A stretch of 16,812 nucleotides of DNA from Cloacibacterium sp046296655 (lineage in GTDB: Bacteria > Bacteroidota > Bacteroidia > Flavobacteriales > Weeksellaceae): positions 1 through 16,812 of the forward strand of contig JBKBLE010000037.1 in assembly GCA_046296655.1 (NCBI GenBank), written 5' to 3'. Positions 1 to 7,600 of this stretch are shown here, piece by piece. The notes beneath the pieces were generated by a model, which had not been told where the DNA came from, did no database searches, and was given only the letters and a program-made list of their open reading frames with translations. The stretch's first letter is position 1. Every line of letters begins with the position of its first letter. The translations under genes and the position numbers were made by a program.

Positions 1-77
1 ATCTATAGAAAATTCTGCTTAAAGCCTATCTATATGTGCATAAAATATATCTGTTTTTTTATTTAGGACAGTATTGA
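1..77. mobile_element. Insertion-sequence end (partial, runs off the left edge)
   Basis: The sequence at 56-78 is the exact reverse complement of 16736-16758 at the other edge (23 nt, core ACTGTCCTAAATAA read inward from the gene side). The channel reading frame beside it stops being channel-like exactly here. This is what a terminal inverted repeat of an insertion sequence looks like. The sequence further out (1-53) differs from the outer sequence at the right edge, so the two edges look like opposite ends of one element type, i.e. two copies in direct orientation. No transposase is in the window, so I do not assign a family. The exact element boundary is uncertain by a few bases. Confidence 0.6.
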
Positions 78-256
78 TGTTCATCTACTTTTTGAACACT
101 TTCCATTATAACAATGAAAGTACTCAGGATAATCATCAAAAGAAGCAATAAGTCAAAAATTTTTCCTGATGGAGTATCAGAAAAATAGATAATCCTGAAA
201 ATTTTCTTTTTCCAAGGAGTATCTTCTGCAATTAAATTATGTTCTCTTTTTTGCAT
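59..256 (-). pseudogene. Voltage-gated potassium/ion channel protein, 5' fragment cut by an insertion sequence
   Basis: Reading from ATG at 254-256 gives a 65-residue product that opens with MQKREHNLIAEDTPWKKKIF, then RIIYFSDTPSGKIFD, then a hydrophobic segment (about residues 35-52, LLLLLMIILSTFIVIMES). This is the conserved start of Bacteroidota ion-transporter (Ion_trans, six-TM potassium channel) proteins, which usually run to about 270 residues. The native frame ends around VDEHQ. The last codons (Y-C-P-K-stop) come from the insertion-sequence terminal repeat. Only the cytoplasmic N-terminus and first membrane segment remain, without voltage sensor, pore or selectivity filter, so the fragment should be non-functional. 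An in-frame TTG further upstream (313) would extend it, but the added residues do not look like the family. The rest of the gene would lie beyond the insertion, outside the window. Confidence 0.72.
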
Positions 257-364
257 TTTTAGAAAATTAAGTTTTTTTGGTATTTTAATCAAGTGACAAC
301 TTCTTCTTTTCAAAAATAAGAGAAATATTTAGATTTCAAGAAGATAAAACTAAGAATGAAATTG

Positions 365-372
365 TATTTTTG
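365..372 (+). promoter_or_regulatory. -7 promoter element (TATTTTTG) before the NIF3-like gene
   Basis: TATTTTTG matches the Bacteroidota -7 consensus TAnnTTTG and lies 33 nt before the ATG at 406. No TTG is seen at the expected -33 distance, so support rests on the -7 box, its position and the divergent gene arrangement. Confidence 0.45.
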
Positions 373-405
373 TAAAACTTAATTTTTCAGAAATATTATT
401 TGAAA

Positions 406-1503
406 ATGATTTTAAAAGAATTTACTTCAGAATTAGATAAACTATTTTCGCTTAAACAAGCTGAAGATTTTGATAATGTAGGTTTGCTTTGTGGGAATCC
501 TGACCGAGAAGTTTCGGGAATTTTGGTGTGTCATGATGCGCTAGAAAACGTTGTAGATGAGGCTATTGCGAAGAATTGTAACGTGATTGTAACCTTTCAC
601 CCAATTATTTTTTCGGGGTTAAAATCCATTACAGGAAAAAATTATGTAGAACGCGCAGTTCTAAAAGCCATCGAAAATAAAATTGCGATTTACGCGATTC
701 ACACTGCTTTTGATAATGATTATTTCGGGGTGAATTATAGAATTTGCAATGAATTAGGCTTGAAAAATCAAAAAATTCTGATGCCAAAATCAAATCATCT
801 TTTTCAATTGGTGGTTTATGTTCCGTCTGATTATTCAGAAAAAGTGAAAAATGCTTTATTTGAAGCAGGTGCAGGAAATATTGGTTTCTATGATGAATGC
901 AGTTTTTCGGTGAAAGGAAATGGAACTTTCAGACCGATTGAAGGTTCTAATCCATTTTTGGGAACTTATAATGTGAGAGAAAATGCTGATGAAGAAATGA
1001 TTTCTGTGATTTTTGAAGGTTTCAAAAAGAATCAGATTTTGTCTGCGATGAAATCTACGCATCCTTATGAAGAAGTAGCGTATCAACTTTATGCTTTAGA
1101 GAATGATAATCAATACGTTGGCTTAGGAAGATACGGAGAATTAGAACAAGAAATGGAAGAAAAAGATTTCTTAAAATTCGTGAAAGAAAAATTTAATTTA
1201 GAAGTGATTCGTCATTCTGAGTTTTTGAATAAAAAAATCAAAAAAGTAGGCGTTTTAGGTGGAAGTGGAGCCAGTGGAATTTCGGCAGCAAAAGCTTCTG
1301 GATGTGATGCTTACTTAACGGGAGATGTAAAATACCATGATTTTTTCCAAAGCGAAAACCAAATGATCATCTGTGATATAGGACATTTCGAGTCAGAACA
1401 ATTTGTTGCTGAGCAATTAGTTGAGATTTTGTCGGAAAAATTTCCTACATTTGCATTCTCAAAATCCACAGAAAAAACCAACCCTGTAAATTATTTCTTT
1501 TAA
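406..1503 (+). CDS. NIF3-like dinuclear metal center protein (DUF34/YbgI-YqfO family)
   Basis: A 365-residue cytoplasmic protein of the NIF3/DUF34 family, long annotated as GTP cyclohydrolase I type 2; the true biochemical role is unsettled. It has the long form of the family. The N-terminal metal-binding half (1-~125) contains DNVGLLCGN, TFHPIIFSG and HTAFDN. A PII-like insert (~130-240) resembles that of Bacillus YqfO and includes STHPYEEVAY. The C-terminal half holds GVLGGSGASG, YLTGDVKYHDF and GHFESE. Likely metal ligands are H65, H99, D103, H327 and E331. The usual HHP pair is FHP here, so one ligand seems to be Phe. I chose ATG at 406 over the TTG at 400 because the family begins at about MxLKEF and because no leader supports the longer form. 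The next gene starts 3 nt after the stop, so the two are co-transcribed. Confidence 0.9.
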   Translation: MILKEFTSELDKLFSLKQAEDFDNVGLLCGNPDREVSGILVCHDALENVVDEAIAKNCNVIVTFHPIIFSGLKSITGKNYVERAVLKAIENKIAIYAIHTAFDNDYFGVNYRICNELGLKNQKILMPKSNHLFQLVVYVPSDYSEKVKNALFEAGAGNIGFYDECSFSVKGNGTFRPIEGSNPFLGTYNVRENADEEMISVIFEGFKKNQILSAMKSTHPYEEVAYQLYALENDNQYVGLGRYGELEQEMEEKDFLKFVKEKFNLEVIRHSEFLNKKIKKVGVLGGSGASGISAAKASGCDAYLTGDVKYHDFFQSENQMIICDIGHFESEQFVAEQLVEILSEKFPTFAFSKSTEKTNPVNYFF

Positions 1504-1506
1504 GAT

Positions 1507-2286
1507 ATGGCAAAAAAAACTGTAGAAATTTCAGTAGAAGAAAAATTAAGAGCCCTTTATGATTTACAAATCATAGACTCAAGATTAGACGAAATTCGCA
1601 ATACAAGAGGTGAATTACCAATTGAGGTAGAAGATTTAGAAATCGAAATCGAAGGTCTTAACAAGAGAGCACAAAAATTCGAAAACGAAATTAAAGACTT
1701 AAATGATGACATTAATAATAAAAAAGAAGTTATTAATCATTCTAAATCTTTGATCGAGAAATATAAATCTCAACAAGACAACGTAAGAAATAATAAAGAA
1801 TTCGAAGCGCTTGCTAAAGAAATAGAATTTCAGGATTTAGAAGTTCAGTTGGCTGAAAAGAAAATCAAAGAATTTACTGCAAAAATCGCTCACAAAAATG
1901 AACTTTTAGATGAGTTGAAAGGTAAAATCGAAGAGCTAGAAAGTCACTTAAACTTCAAGAAAAACGAACTTGATGCTTTAATCGCAGAAACGCAAAAAGA
2001 AGAAGATTATCTTTTAGAAAAATCTAAAGAATTTGCAGAAAAAATAGACGAAAGATTATTGGCTTCTTACAAAAGAATCAGAAATAATTCTAGAAACGGA
2101 TTAGCAGTAGTAGGTTTAGAAAGAGGTGCACCAAAAGGTTCATTCTTTACCATTCCGCCACAGAAACAAATTGAAATCGCTCAGCGTAAGAAAATTATCA
2201 TCGATGAGCATTCTGGTAAAATCTTGGTAGACGATGAGTTGGTAATGGAAGAGAACGAAAAAATGGCTTCTATCATTAAATTCTAA
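1507..2286 (+). CDS. DUF164 family coiled-coil protein with degenerate, cysteine-less zinc ribbon
   Basis: A 259-residue, highly charged protein with a long antiparallel coiled coil (~10-185, rich in E, K and L heptads) and a short C-terminal domain reading SFFTIPPQKQIEIAQRKKI then DEHSGKILVDDEL. This is the DUF164 (C4-type zinc ribbon) fold, related to Helicobacter HP0958, where C-x-x-C pairs normally precede the LPPQ-like stretch and form the C-x-x-C-GRIL motif. Here the equivalent positions read P209/S212 and D233/S236, and the protein contains no cysteine at all. It cannot bind zinc in the usual way; the ribbon must be held by packing alone. The 3-nt gap after the NIF3 gene repeats a pairing seen widely in bacteria. 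The molecular role is unknown; RNA or protein scaffolding is a guess. A strong terminator follows. Confidence 0.88.
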   Translation: MAKKTVEISVEEKLRALYDLQIIDSRLDEIRNTRGELPIEVEDLEIEIEGLNKRAQKFENEIKDLNDDINNKKEVINHSKSLIEKYKSQQDNVRNNKEFEALAKEIEFQDLEVQLAEKKIKEFTAKIAHKNELLDELKGKIEELESHLNFKKNELDALIAETQKEEDYLLEKSKEFAEKIDERLLASYKRIRNNSRNGLAVVGLERGAPKGSFFTIPPQKQIEIAQRKKIIIDEHSGKILVDDELVMEENEKMASIIKF

Positions 2287-2303
2287 AAATGTTAAATCAA
2301 TAT

Positions 2304-2339
2304 AAATTCCGTTCTTTTTGAGCGGAATTTTTTATTTTT
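2304..2339 (+). terminator. Rho-independent terminator after the NIF3/DUF164 pair
   Basis: AAATTCCG at 2304-2311 pairs perfectly with CGGAATTT at 2323-2330. Three inner pairs (one G-T) extend the stem, and the loop is TTTTT. T-rich sequence follows (2331-2339). Its T-tract runs straight into the -7 box of the next gene. Confidence 0.85.
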
Positions 2340-2340
2340 G
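2333..2340 (+). promoter_or_regulatory. -7 promoter element (TATTTTTG) inside the terminator tail
   Basis: TATTTTTG matches TAnnTTTG and ends 15 nt before the ATG at 2356. Transcription starting about 7 nt downstream would leave a leader of only some 9 nt. It lies inside the T-tract of the preceding terminator. A TTG at 2318-2320 is too close (12 nt) to be a standard -33 box. Confidence 0.5.
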
Positions 2341-2355
2341 CCTAAAGCTATTGAT

Positions 2356-2835
2356 ATGAGAGAATTTGCGAATGCCAAAATGGATAAATGGACGTTATTT
2401 TACACCATTTTATACATTTTTTTCTCTATTGGAATGGTGATTTTCATGTTCAATACAGATGCGCCTAAATTCGCATTAATTACTTTGGGCAGTATTCTTT
2501 CAGGAGCTTTTATTCTTGCTTATTTCATGATTCCCAAAATCAGTTTGAGTGAAAATGCAATTCATGTAAAAAATGCTTTTGTTAATTTTAAAATTTCAAT
2601 TCAAGACATTTGTCAAATTGAAAAAGTAGAAAAGTTAGGATTAAACATCAGAACATTTGGAGCAGGAGGCGTTTTTGGTTATTTTGGCTATTTTAATGGA
2701 AATGATGTTTGGTACGTAACCAATATTTATAAAAAAGTAAAAATTACTATGAAATCTGGGAAAATCTACATGCTTTCACCAGAAAATACAGAAGATTTTA
2801 TTCAACAAATCACAAACCTAAAATCTAAAATTTAA
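2356..2835 (+). CDS. PH domain-like membrane protein of unknown function
   Basis: A 159-residue protein with two hydrophobic segments near the N-terminus (about 12-33 and 38-59), so it is probably anchored as an inner-membrane hairpin. A soluble domain follows, carrying ISLSENAIHVKNAF, an IQDICQIEKVEKL strand-helix region and the glycine-aromatic stretch GAGGVFGYFGYF. This matches Bacteroidota proteins annotated as PH (pleckstrin-homology-like) domain proteins; the function is not known. I start it at ATG 2356. The frame is open back to a TTG at 2338, but that TTG forms part of a TATTTTTG promoter box, so it is unlikely to be translated. The stop lies 7 nt before kdsA, so both should be on one transcript, which links this protein loosely to envelope synthesis. 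Confidence 0.72.
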   Translation: MREFANAKMDKWTLFYTILYIFFSIGMVIFMFNTDAPKFALITLGSILSGAFILAYFMIPKISLSENAIHVKNAFVNFKISIQDICQIEKVEKLGLNIRTFGAGGVFGYFGYFNGNDVWYVTNIYKKVKITMKSGKIYMLSPENTEDFIQQITNLKSKI

Positions 2836-2842
2836 AGTTATA

Positions 2843-3655
2843 ATGATACAATTACTTGATAAAATTCATCACAAAGATTCTAAAAATTTCTTTTTAATTG
2901 CTGGTCCTTGCGCTATTGAAGGCGAAGAAATGGCATTTGAAATTGCCGAAAAAATTGTAAAACTTTCAGATAAATATAAGATTCCTTACATTTTCAAAGG
3001 AAGTTTTAAAAAAGCCAACAGAAGCAGAGTAGACAGTTTCACAGGAATTGGCGACGAAAAAGCTTTAGAAATTATCAAAAAAGTAGGAGAACATTTTAAT
3101 ATTCCTACTACTACAGATATCCACGAAAACGCTCATGCAGAACTCGCAGCTTCTTATGGAGTAGATGTTTTGCAGATTCCCGCGTTTTTGGTTCGTCAGA
3201 CAGATTTAGTAGTGGCTGCAGCAAAAACTGGGAAAGTCGTAACTTTGAAAAAAGGACAGTTTCTTTCGCCAGAATCTATGAAATTTGCAGTGCAAAAAGT
3301 TTTAGATTCAGGAAATGATAAAGTGGCGATTATCGAGAGAGGGAATTCTTTCGGATATACAGATTTGGTGGTAGATTTCAGAGGAATTCCTACCATGCAA
3401 AATTACGCACCAGTCATTTTAGACGTTACACATTCTCTTCAACAACCGAATCAAAATTCAGGAGTAACAGGAGGAAGACCAGAATTGATAGAAACTATCG
3501 CCAAAGCTGGAATTGCAGTAGGAACAGACGGAATTTTCATCGAAACACATCCTGATCCTTCTTGTGCAAAATCAGACGGAGCAAATATGCTGAAATTGGA
3601 TTTGCTAGATGATTTACTAGGAAAATTAACCAGAGTAAGAGAAGCGATTTTATAA
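2843..3655 (+). CDS. kdsA: 3-deoxy-8-phosphooctulonate (Kdo-8-P) synthase
   Basis: A 270-residue cytoplasmic enzyme that condenses arabinose-5-phosphate with phosphoenolpyruvate to Kdo-8-phosphate, the committed step of Kdo supply for the LPS inner core. It is full length for the family. Recognisable segments are IAGPCAIEGEE, FKGSFKKANRSR (PEP/A5P phosphate binding), TTDIHE, QIPAFLVRQTDL, LKKGQF, ERGNSFGY, DVTHSLQQPN and GIFIETHPDP. Cys23 in the GPC motif is the position used as a metal ligand in Aquifex-type enzymes, where the metal-free E. coli type has Asn; this suggests the metal-dependent class. It follows the PH-domain gene by 7 nt and ends in a terminator. The partner isomerase kdsD is about 5 kb away on the other strand. 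Confidence 0.96.
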   Translation: MIQLLDKIHHKDSKNFFLIAGPCAIEGEEMAFEIAEKIVKLSDKYKIPYIFKGSFKKANRSRVDSFTGIGDEKALEIIKKVGEHFNIPTTTDIHENAHAELAASYGVDVLQIPAFLVRQTDLVVAAAKTGKVVTLKKGQFLSPESMKFAVQKVLDSGNDKVAIIERGNSFGYTDLVVDFRGIPTMQNYAPVILDVTHSLQQPNQNSGVTGGRPELIETIAKAGIAVGTDGIFIETHPDPSCAKSDGANMLKLDLLDDLLGKLTRVREAIL

Positions 3656-3660
3656 TATTG

Positions 3661-3686
3661 AACTAAGCATTTTTGCTTGGTTTTTT
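3661..3686 (+). terminator. Rho-independent terminator after kdsA
   Basis: AACTAAGCA and TGCTTGGTT form a 9-bp stem with one G-T pair and a loop of about four T. A run of six or more T follows, starting 5 nt after the kdsA stop codon. Confidence 0.85.
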
Positions 3687-3784
3687 CTTTTGAAAAACAC
3701 AAAAAATTACTAAAATTAACCATTGAAATAATTCTTTATCAATTTGATTAAATTTTATAAATTTATCCTTTAAAATATAAACTT

Positions 3785-6190
3785 TTGAAAAAGCTCATAT
3801 TATTCTTAGTTCTCACATTTCCAGTCTTTATTTTTTCACAAATTAATTTGAAAATTTTAGACGATAACGGAAGTCCAGTTTCTGATGTAAAAGTCACTTA
3901 TAACAATCAAAACTTTACCACAAATGCGCAAGGTTTTGCTAAAATTCCCGTAGCTGAAACAGAACAAATATTGACGGCAGAAAAGGAATCTTATGTTTCT
4001 TTTACCAAGAAAATTAATCCTAAATTAAGATACCAAAACTTAAATGTTTTGATGGTACTTTCCATTAAAACCAAAGATATTCAAGAAATTACCTTCCGTG
4101 GAAAAGGAAAACCAAAGAATACAGACCTTACTTCTCTTGAAATTTCTGCAAAACAAGCACAGATTGTAGCTTCGCTTTCTGGTGGTGTAGAAGGTTTGAT
4201 TAAGTCTTTACCATCGGTAAATTCTAATGCAGAATTATCATCGCAATACATGGTGAGAGGTGGTAATTATGATGAAAATTTAATTTACATCAATGATATT
4301 GAGATTTACAGACCATTTTTAGTGAGAAATTCTTTGCAAGAAGGAATGAGCATCATCAATCCAGATATGGTATCTATGATTAACTTTTCTGCAGGTGGTT
4401 TCGAAGCGAAATATGGTGATAAAATGAGTTCTGCGCTTAATATTTATTACAGACTGCCTTCAAAAACTGAAATCTCTGGTGAGGCAAGTCTTATTGGCGG
4501 AAGATTATCATTAGGTTTAGCTTCTAAGAATAAAAAATTATCTGCTTTATTCTCAGGAAGATACAGAAACACCAATTTGGTTCTGAATACGTTAAATGAA
4601 GACACTGATTTTAATCCTCAATATTTTGATTTTCAATCGTATATCAATTATTACATCAATGATAAATGGTCGGTTTCATTTTTAGGATATTGGTCGAAAA
4701 ATGACTATGAAATGATTCCAAACTACAAAGAGGTAGATTTTGGAACCGTGCAACAACCGATAAAATTATTGGTAGGTTATGAAGGAAAAGAAGATGATTC
4801 TTATAAAAACATGATGGGAACTGCTTCTATCACTTATAAACCAAGTAAAAAATTAAGTGTAACGCTAGATAATTTTGCTTATCAAAACAGAGAAAGAGAA
4901 TATTATACCATTGCTTCAGGTTATTTATTGCAAACCTTTAATCCTGCGACTGGAGACCCGAATTCTAGTTATGATGCAGGCGGACAAATAGATCATGCAA
5001 GAAATGATTTATTAGCAAGAACGTATGGAAGTCAATTGAGAGTAAAATTTTCTCCAAATGCCAATACGGATATAGAAGTAGGTGCAAAATTCGAGAAAGA
5101 AATGCTTAAAGATCTTACGAATGAATGGCAATTGGTAGATTCTTTGGGTTACAGCACACCGAGAACTTATTTGAATCCTGGAGTTTTAGACGCTTCTGAT
5201 TTAAAATTGAAATACAATATTTCTGGAAATAACGAAATCAATCCTACGAGAATTTCTGGTTACGCACAGTTTTCTAAAAAATTATATTGGGGAGAAAGTA
5301 GAGTGTTCATCAATGGTGGAGTAAGAGCGCAACAATGGAGTTTCAACAAGGAAACTTTAATTTCACCAAGAGCACAATTCGCGATAAAACCAGATTGGGA
5401 TGCAGATATGCTTTTCAGAATTTCTGGAGGAATTTATTATCAAGCGCCTTATTACAAAGAAATCAAAGATTTAGACGGAACATTTAATGAAAATATTATA
5501 GCTCAAAAATCAATTCAACTTATTTTAGCAAATGATTATGAGTTCAAAATGGTTGACAGACCATTTAAATTGACCACAGAATTGTATTACAAAAAAATGA
5601 ATGATTTAATTCCGTATTATATTGATAATGTTAGAATTAGATATTCAGGGAAAAATAATTCCGAAGGTTATGCTTATGGAGTTGATACCAGATTGTTCGG
5701 TGAATTTGTTCCAGGTGTAGATTCTTGGATTTCTGTAAGTTATGCCAGAGCAAAAGAAAATATTGATGGAAGAGGCTATATTGAAAGACCAACTGACCAA
5801 AGATTTAGATTTTCTATGTTTTATCAGGATTATATGCCGAAATTCCCAAGCATGAAAGTTAATCTTACTTTATTATTTGCAAGTGGTTTACCAAATGGAG
5901 CTTCATTATTTGCAGACCCTTATGAATACACCAAAACTTTACCTTCTTACAAACGAGTAGACATTGGTTTAGAAAAAGTTTTCATTGACCAAAAAGACAA
6001 TAAAGCAACAGGTGATTTCTGGAGAAAATGCAAAGAATTATCATTAGGAGTGCAAATTTTCAATGCTTTCAATATCAATAATACCATTGCTAATCAATGG
6101 ATTACCGATGTTAATTCAAGTTATATTTATCCAGTTCCTGTAAGATTAACGGGTAGGTTTTTTAATGTTAGATTAAACTTTAAGTTTTAA
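3785..6190 (+). CDS. TonB-dependent outer-membrane receptor, substrate unknown
   Basis: An 801-residue outer-membrane protein. Residues 1-19 are a signal peptide (MKKLILFLVLTFPVFIFSQ) that starts with TTG at 3785; without this codon the signal's positive end would be lost, so I accept the TTG start. Residues ~20-95 form a carboxypeptidase-regulatory-like beta-sandwich (ILDDNGSPVSDVKVTY), typical of Bacteroidota receptors. The plug (~105-225) has LIKSLPSVNSNAELSSQYMV, RGGNYDENLIYINDIEIYRP and a SAGGFEAKYGDKMSS segment. The rest is a beta-barrel ending in aromatic FNVRLNFKF, as expected for BAM insertion. No SusD-like lipoprotein or siderophore gene lies alongside, so a substrate cannot be named. 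A weak promoter (TTTG at 3743, TATCCTTT at 3764) precedes it. A bidirectional terminator follows. Confidence 0.92.
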   Translation: MKKLILFLVLTFPVFIFSQINLKILDDNGSPVSDVKVTYNNQNFTTNAQGFAKIPVAETEQILTAEKESYVSFTKKINPKLRYQNLNVLMVLSIKTKDIQEITFRGKGKPKNTDLTSLEISAKQAQIVASLSGGVEGLIKSLPSVNSNAELSSQYMVRGGNYDENLIYINDIEIYRPFLVRNSLQEGMSIINPDMVSMINFSAGGFEAKYGDKMSSALNIYYRLPSKTEISGEASLIGGRLSLGLASKNKKLSALFSGRYRNTNLVLNTLNEDTDFNPQYFDFQSYINYYINDKWSVSFLGYWSKNDYEMIPNYKEVDFGTVQQPIKLLVGYEGKEDDSYKNMMGTASITYKPSKKLSVTLDNFAYQNREREYYTIASGYLLQTFNPATGDPNSSYDAGGQIDHARNDLLARTYGSQLRVKFSPNANTDIEVGAKFEKEMLKDLTNEWQLVDSLGYSTPRTYLNPGVLDASDLKLKYNISGNNEINPTRISGYAQFSKKLYWGESRVFINGGVRAQQWSFNKETLISPRAQFAIKPDWDADMLFRISGGIYYQAPYYKEIKDLDGTFNENIIAQKSIQLILANDYEFKMVDRPFKLTTELYYKKMNDLIPYYIDNVRIRYSGKNNSEGYAYGVDTRLFGEFVPGVDSWISVSYARAKENIDGRGYIERPTDQRFRFSMFYQDYMPKFPSMKVNLTLLFASGLPNGASLFADPYEYTKTLPSYKRVDIGLEKVFIDQKDNKATGDFWRKCKELSLGVQIFNAFNINNTIANQWITDVNSSYIYPVPVRLTGRFFNVRLNFKF

Positions 6191-6230
6191 TAAAAAAAAA
6201 GTCTTGAATGTTCTTCAAGACTTTTTTATT
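6191..6230. terminator. Bidirectional terminator between the receptor and MATE genes
   Basis: GTCTTGAA (6201-6208) pairs with TTCAAGAC (6214-6221) around a TGTTC loop. A nine-A run on the left and a six-T run on the right let it work for both convergent genes. The MATE stop codon is 10 nt to the right. Confidence 0.9.
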
Positions 6231-6231
6231 T

Positions 6232-7584
6232 TTAGTTGGACTGAGCTTTAATTCTTTTCTCCGAAAGATTTCTAAATCTTATCACCAAAAGCACCGCAGA
6301 AATGGTAAGTCCAATTCCCAGTGCTATCCACATTCCGAAAGCGCCCATCTTCATAGGAACCGTAAGATAATAACCCAATGGAATGGTAATCACCCAATAA
6401 GCAATAAAGGTAAGAATAGAAGGAATTTTCACGTCTTGTATTCCTCTGAGACAACCAAGTGCAGTCACTTGAATTCCGTCTGATAATTGAAATAATGCCG
6501 CAATAATCATCAATTGAGAGGCCAATTCTACTACAGCGATGTCTTCTTTTTTGGTGAAAAATGTTGGTAAAACATCTTTTCCAAGAATAAAAACCAATCC
6601 GCACATTAACATGAAGATAAAAGCGATTTTCAGGTTGTTAAAACCTACTTTTTCTAGATTTACAAAGTCTTTTTCGCCTAGTTTTCTTCCAATCATTACC
6701 GTAGAAGCTACACTGAATCCTACACAAAGATTAAAGGTGAAACTTGCCATAGAAAGTGCAATTTGATGGGCTGCAATGTCTTTGGAAGAAATTAATCCGC
6801 AGATAAAAGCGGCACCAGCAAAAGCCGTTACTTCAAAAAACAATTGTAATGCTGTAGGAAAGCCTAATCTGATTAGTTTTTCGAACATTTCCTTGCTGAA
6901 ATCCTTTATTTTCAATGAAAAATCTTTGATGTATCTTCTCGTTTTTTCTTCTTTAATCAATACGTAATACAAGAAAACCATCATGGCAACTCTTGCAATA
7001 AAAGTAGCCCAAGCTGAGCCTGCAACTCCCATTTTAAAGTATTCTATAAAAACATAATTGAGAATAACATTGATAACATTCGCGAAAATCGTGGCTTTAG
7101 TAACTCCGATTGTAAAAGAAAGTCCTTCTGAAACTTCTCTCATCGTTTGAAAAATCATAAATGGAATGATACTCAAGGTTACGATGGAAAGAAAAGTAAT
7201 AGTATCGGGTAAAATTTCTTTTGGCTGATTCAAATAAGGCATGAGTGGAATGATTCCAAATATCAAAAGCATTAAAACAAACGCCAAAATGATATTCACC
7301 ACAAATCCGTGTCGGAAAATGCTGTTAATTCTGTTGTGATCATGTTGAGAATGCGCTTCTGAAACCAATGGTGGAATCGCCAGTGAAAAACCTAATCCGA
7401 AGATGAAAATTGAGAAAAACATAGCGTTTCCAAGAGAAACTGCTGCCAATGCTTTTGCGCCAAGAAGTTTTCCTACAATAATGTTATCAAACAAGTTTAC
7501 AGAAACTTGCCCTACTTGTGTAAGCATTACTGGGAGTGCAAGTTTTAAGGTTTCTTGCGTAAACTGTTTATTGAGAAATTTCAT
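6232..7584 (-). CDS. MATE family multidrug/sodium antiporter
   Basis: A 450-residue inner-membrane exporter with about 12 hydrophobic segments in two related halves, as in NorM-type MATE transporters. It opens with LKLALPVMLTQVGQVSVNLF followed by DNIIVGKLLGAKALAAVSLG, the usual start of the first bundle. The second half opens with LIRLGFPTALQLFFEVTAFA and later GCLRGIQDVKIPSILTFIAY, both conserved MATE stretches. MATE proteins use Na+ or H+ gradients to expel cationic drugs or metabolites; the substrate here cannot be read from sequence. The start ATG is 16 nt after the tatC stop, so it is probably the last gene of a kdsD-tatC-MATE unit ending at the shared terminator. Confidence 0.93.
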   Translation of the reverse strand: MKFLNKQFTQETLKLALPVMLTQVGQVSVNLFDNIIVGKLLGAKALAAVSLGNAMFFSIFIFGLGFSLAIPPLVSEAHSQHDHNRINSIFRHGFVVNIILAFVLMLLIFGIIPLMPYLNQPKEILPDTITFLSIVTLSIIPFMIFQTMREVSEGLSFTIGVTKATIFANVINVILNYVFIEYFKMGVAGSAWATFIARVAMMVFLYYVLIKEEKTRRYIKDFSLKIKDFSKEMFEKLIRLGFPTALQLFFEVTAFAGAAFICGLISSKDIAAHQIALSMASFTFNLCVGFSVASTVMIGRKLGEKDFVNLEKVGFNNLKIAFIFMLMCGLVFILGKDVLPTFFTKKEDIAVVELASQLMIIAALFQLSDGIQVTALGCLRGIQDVKIPSILTFIAYWVITIPLGYYLTVPMKMGAFGMWIALGIGLTISAVLLVIRFRNLSEKRIKAQSN

Positions 7585-7600
7585 TTGTTACATTTAAAAG

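Noticed and set aside
257..313. N-terminal extension of the channel fragment from a TTG at 313
   Set aside because: The extra 19 residues do not resemble channel N-termini, whereas MQKREHNLIAEDTPW at the internal ATG does.
400..405. TTG at 400 as the start of the NIF3-like gene
   Set aside because: It adds only two residues before an in-frame ATG that fits the family start better.
856..1086. A 76-codon antisense frame inside the NIF3-like gene
   Set aside because: It is fully covered by a well-supported gene in the other direction. Its composition is typical of a shadow frame in AT-rich DNA.
6208..6483. A 91-codon plus-strand frame overlapping the MATE gene
   Set aside because: It starts in the bidirectional terminator and lies opposite a full MATE coding sequence. 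The product has no recognisable features.
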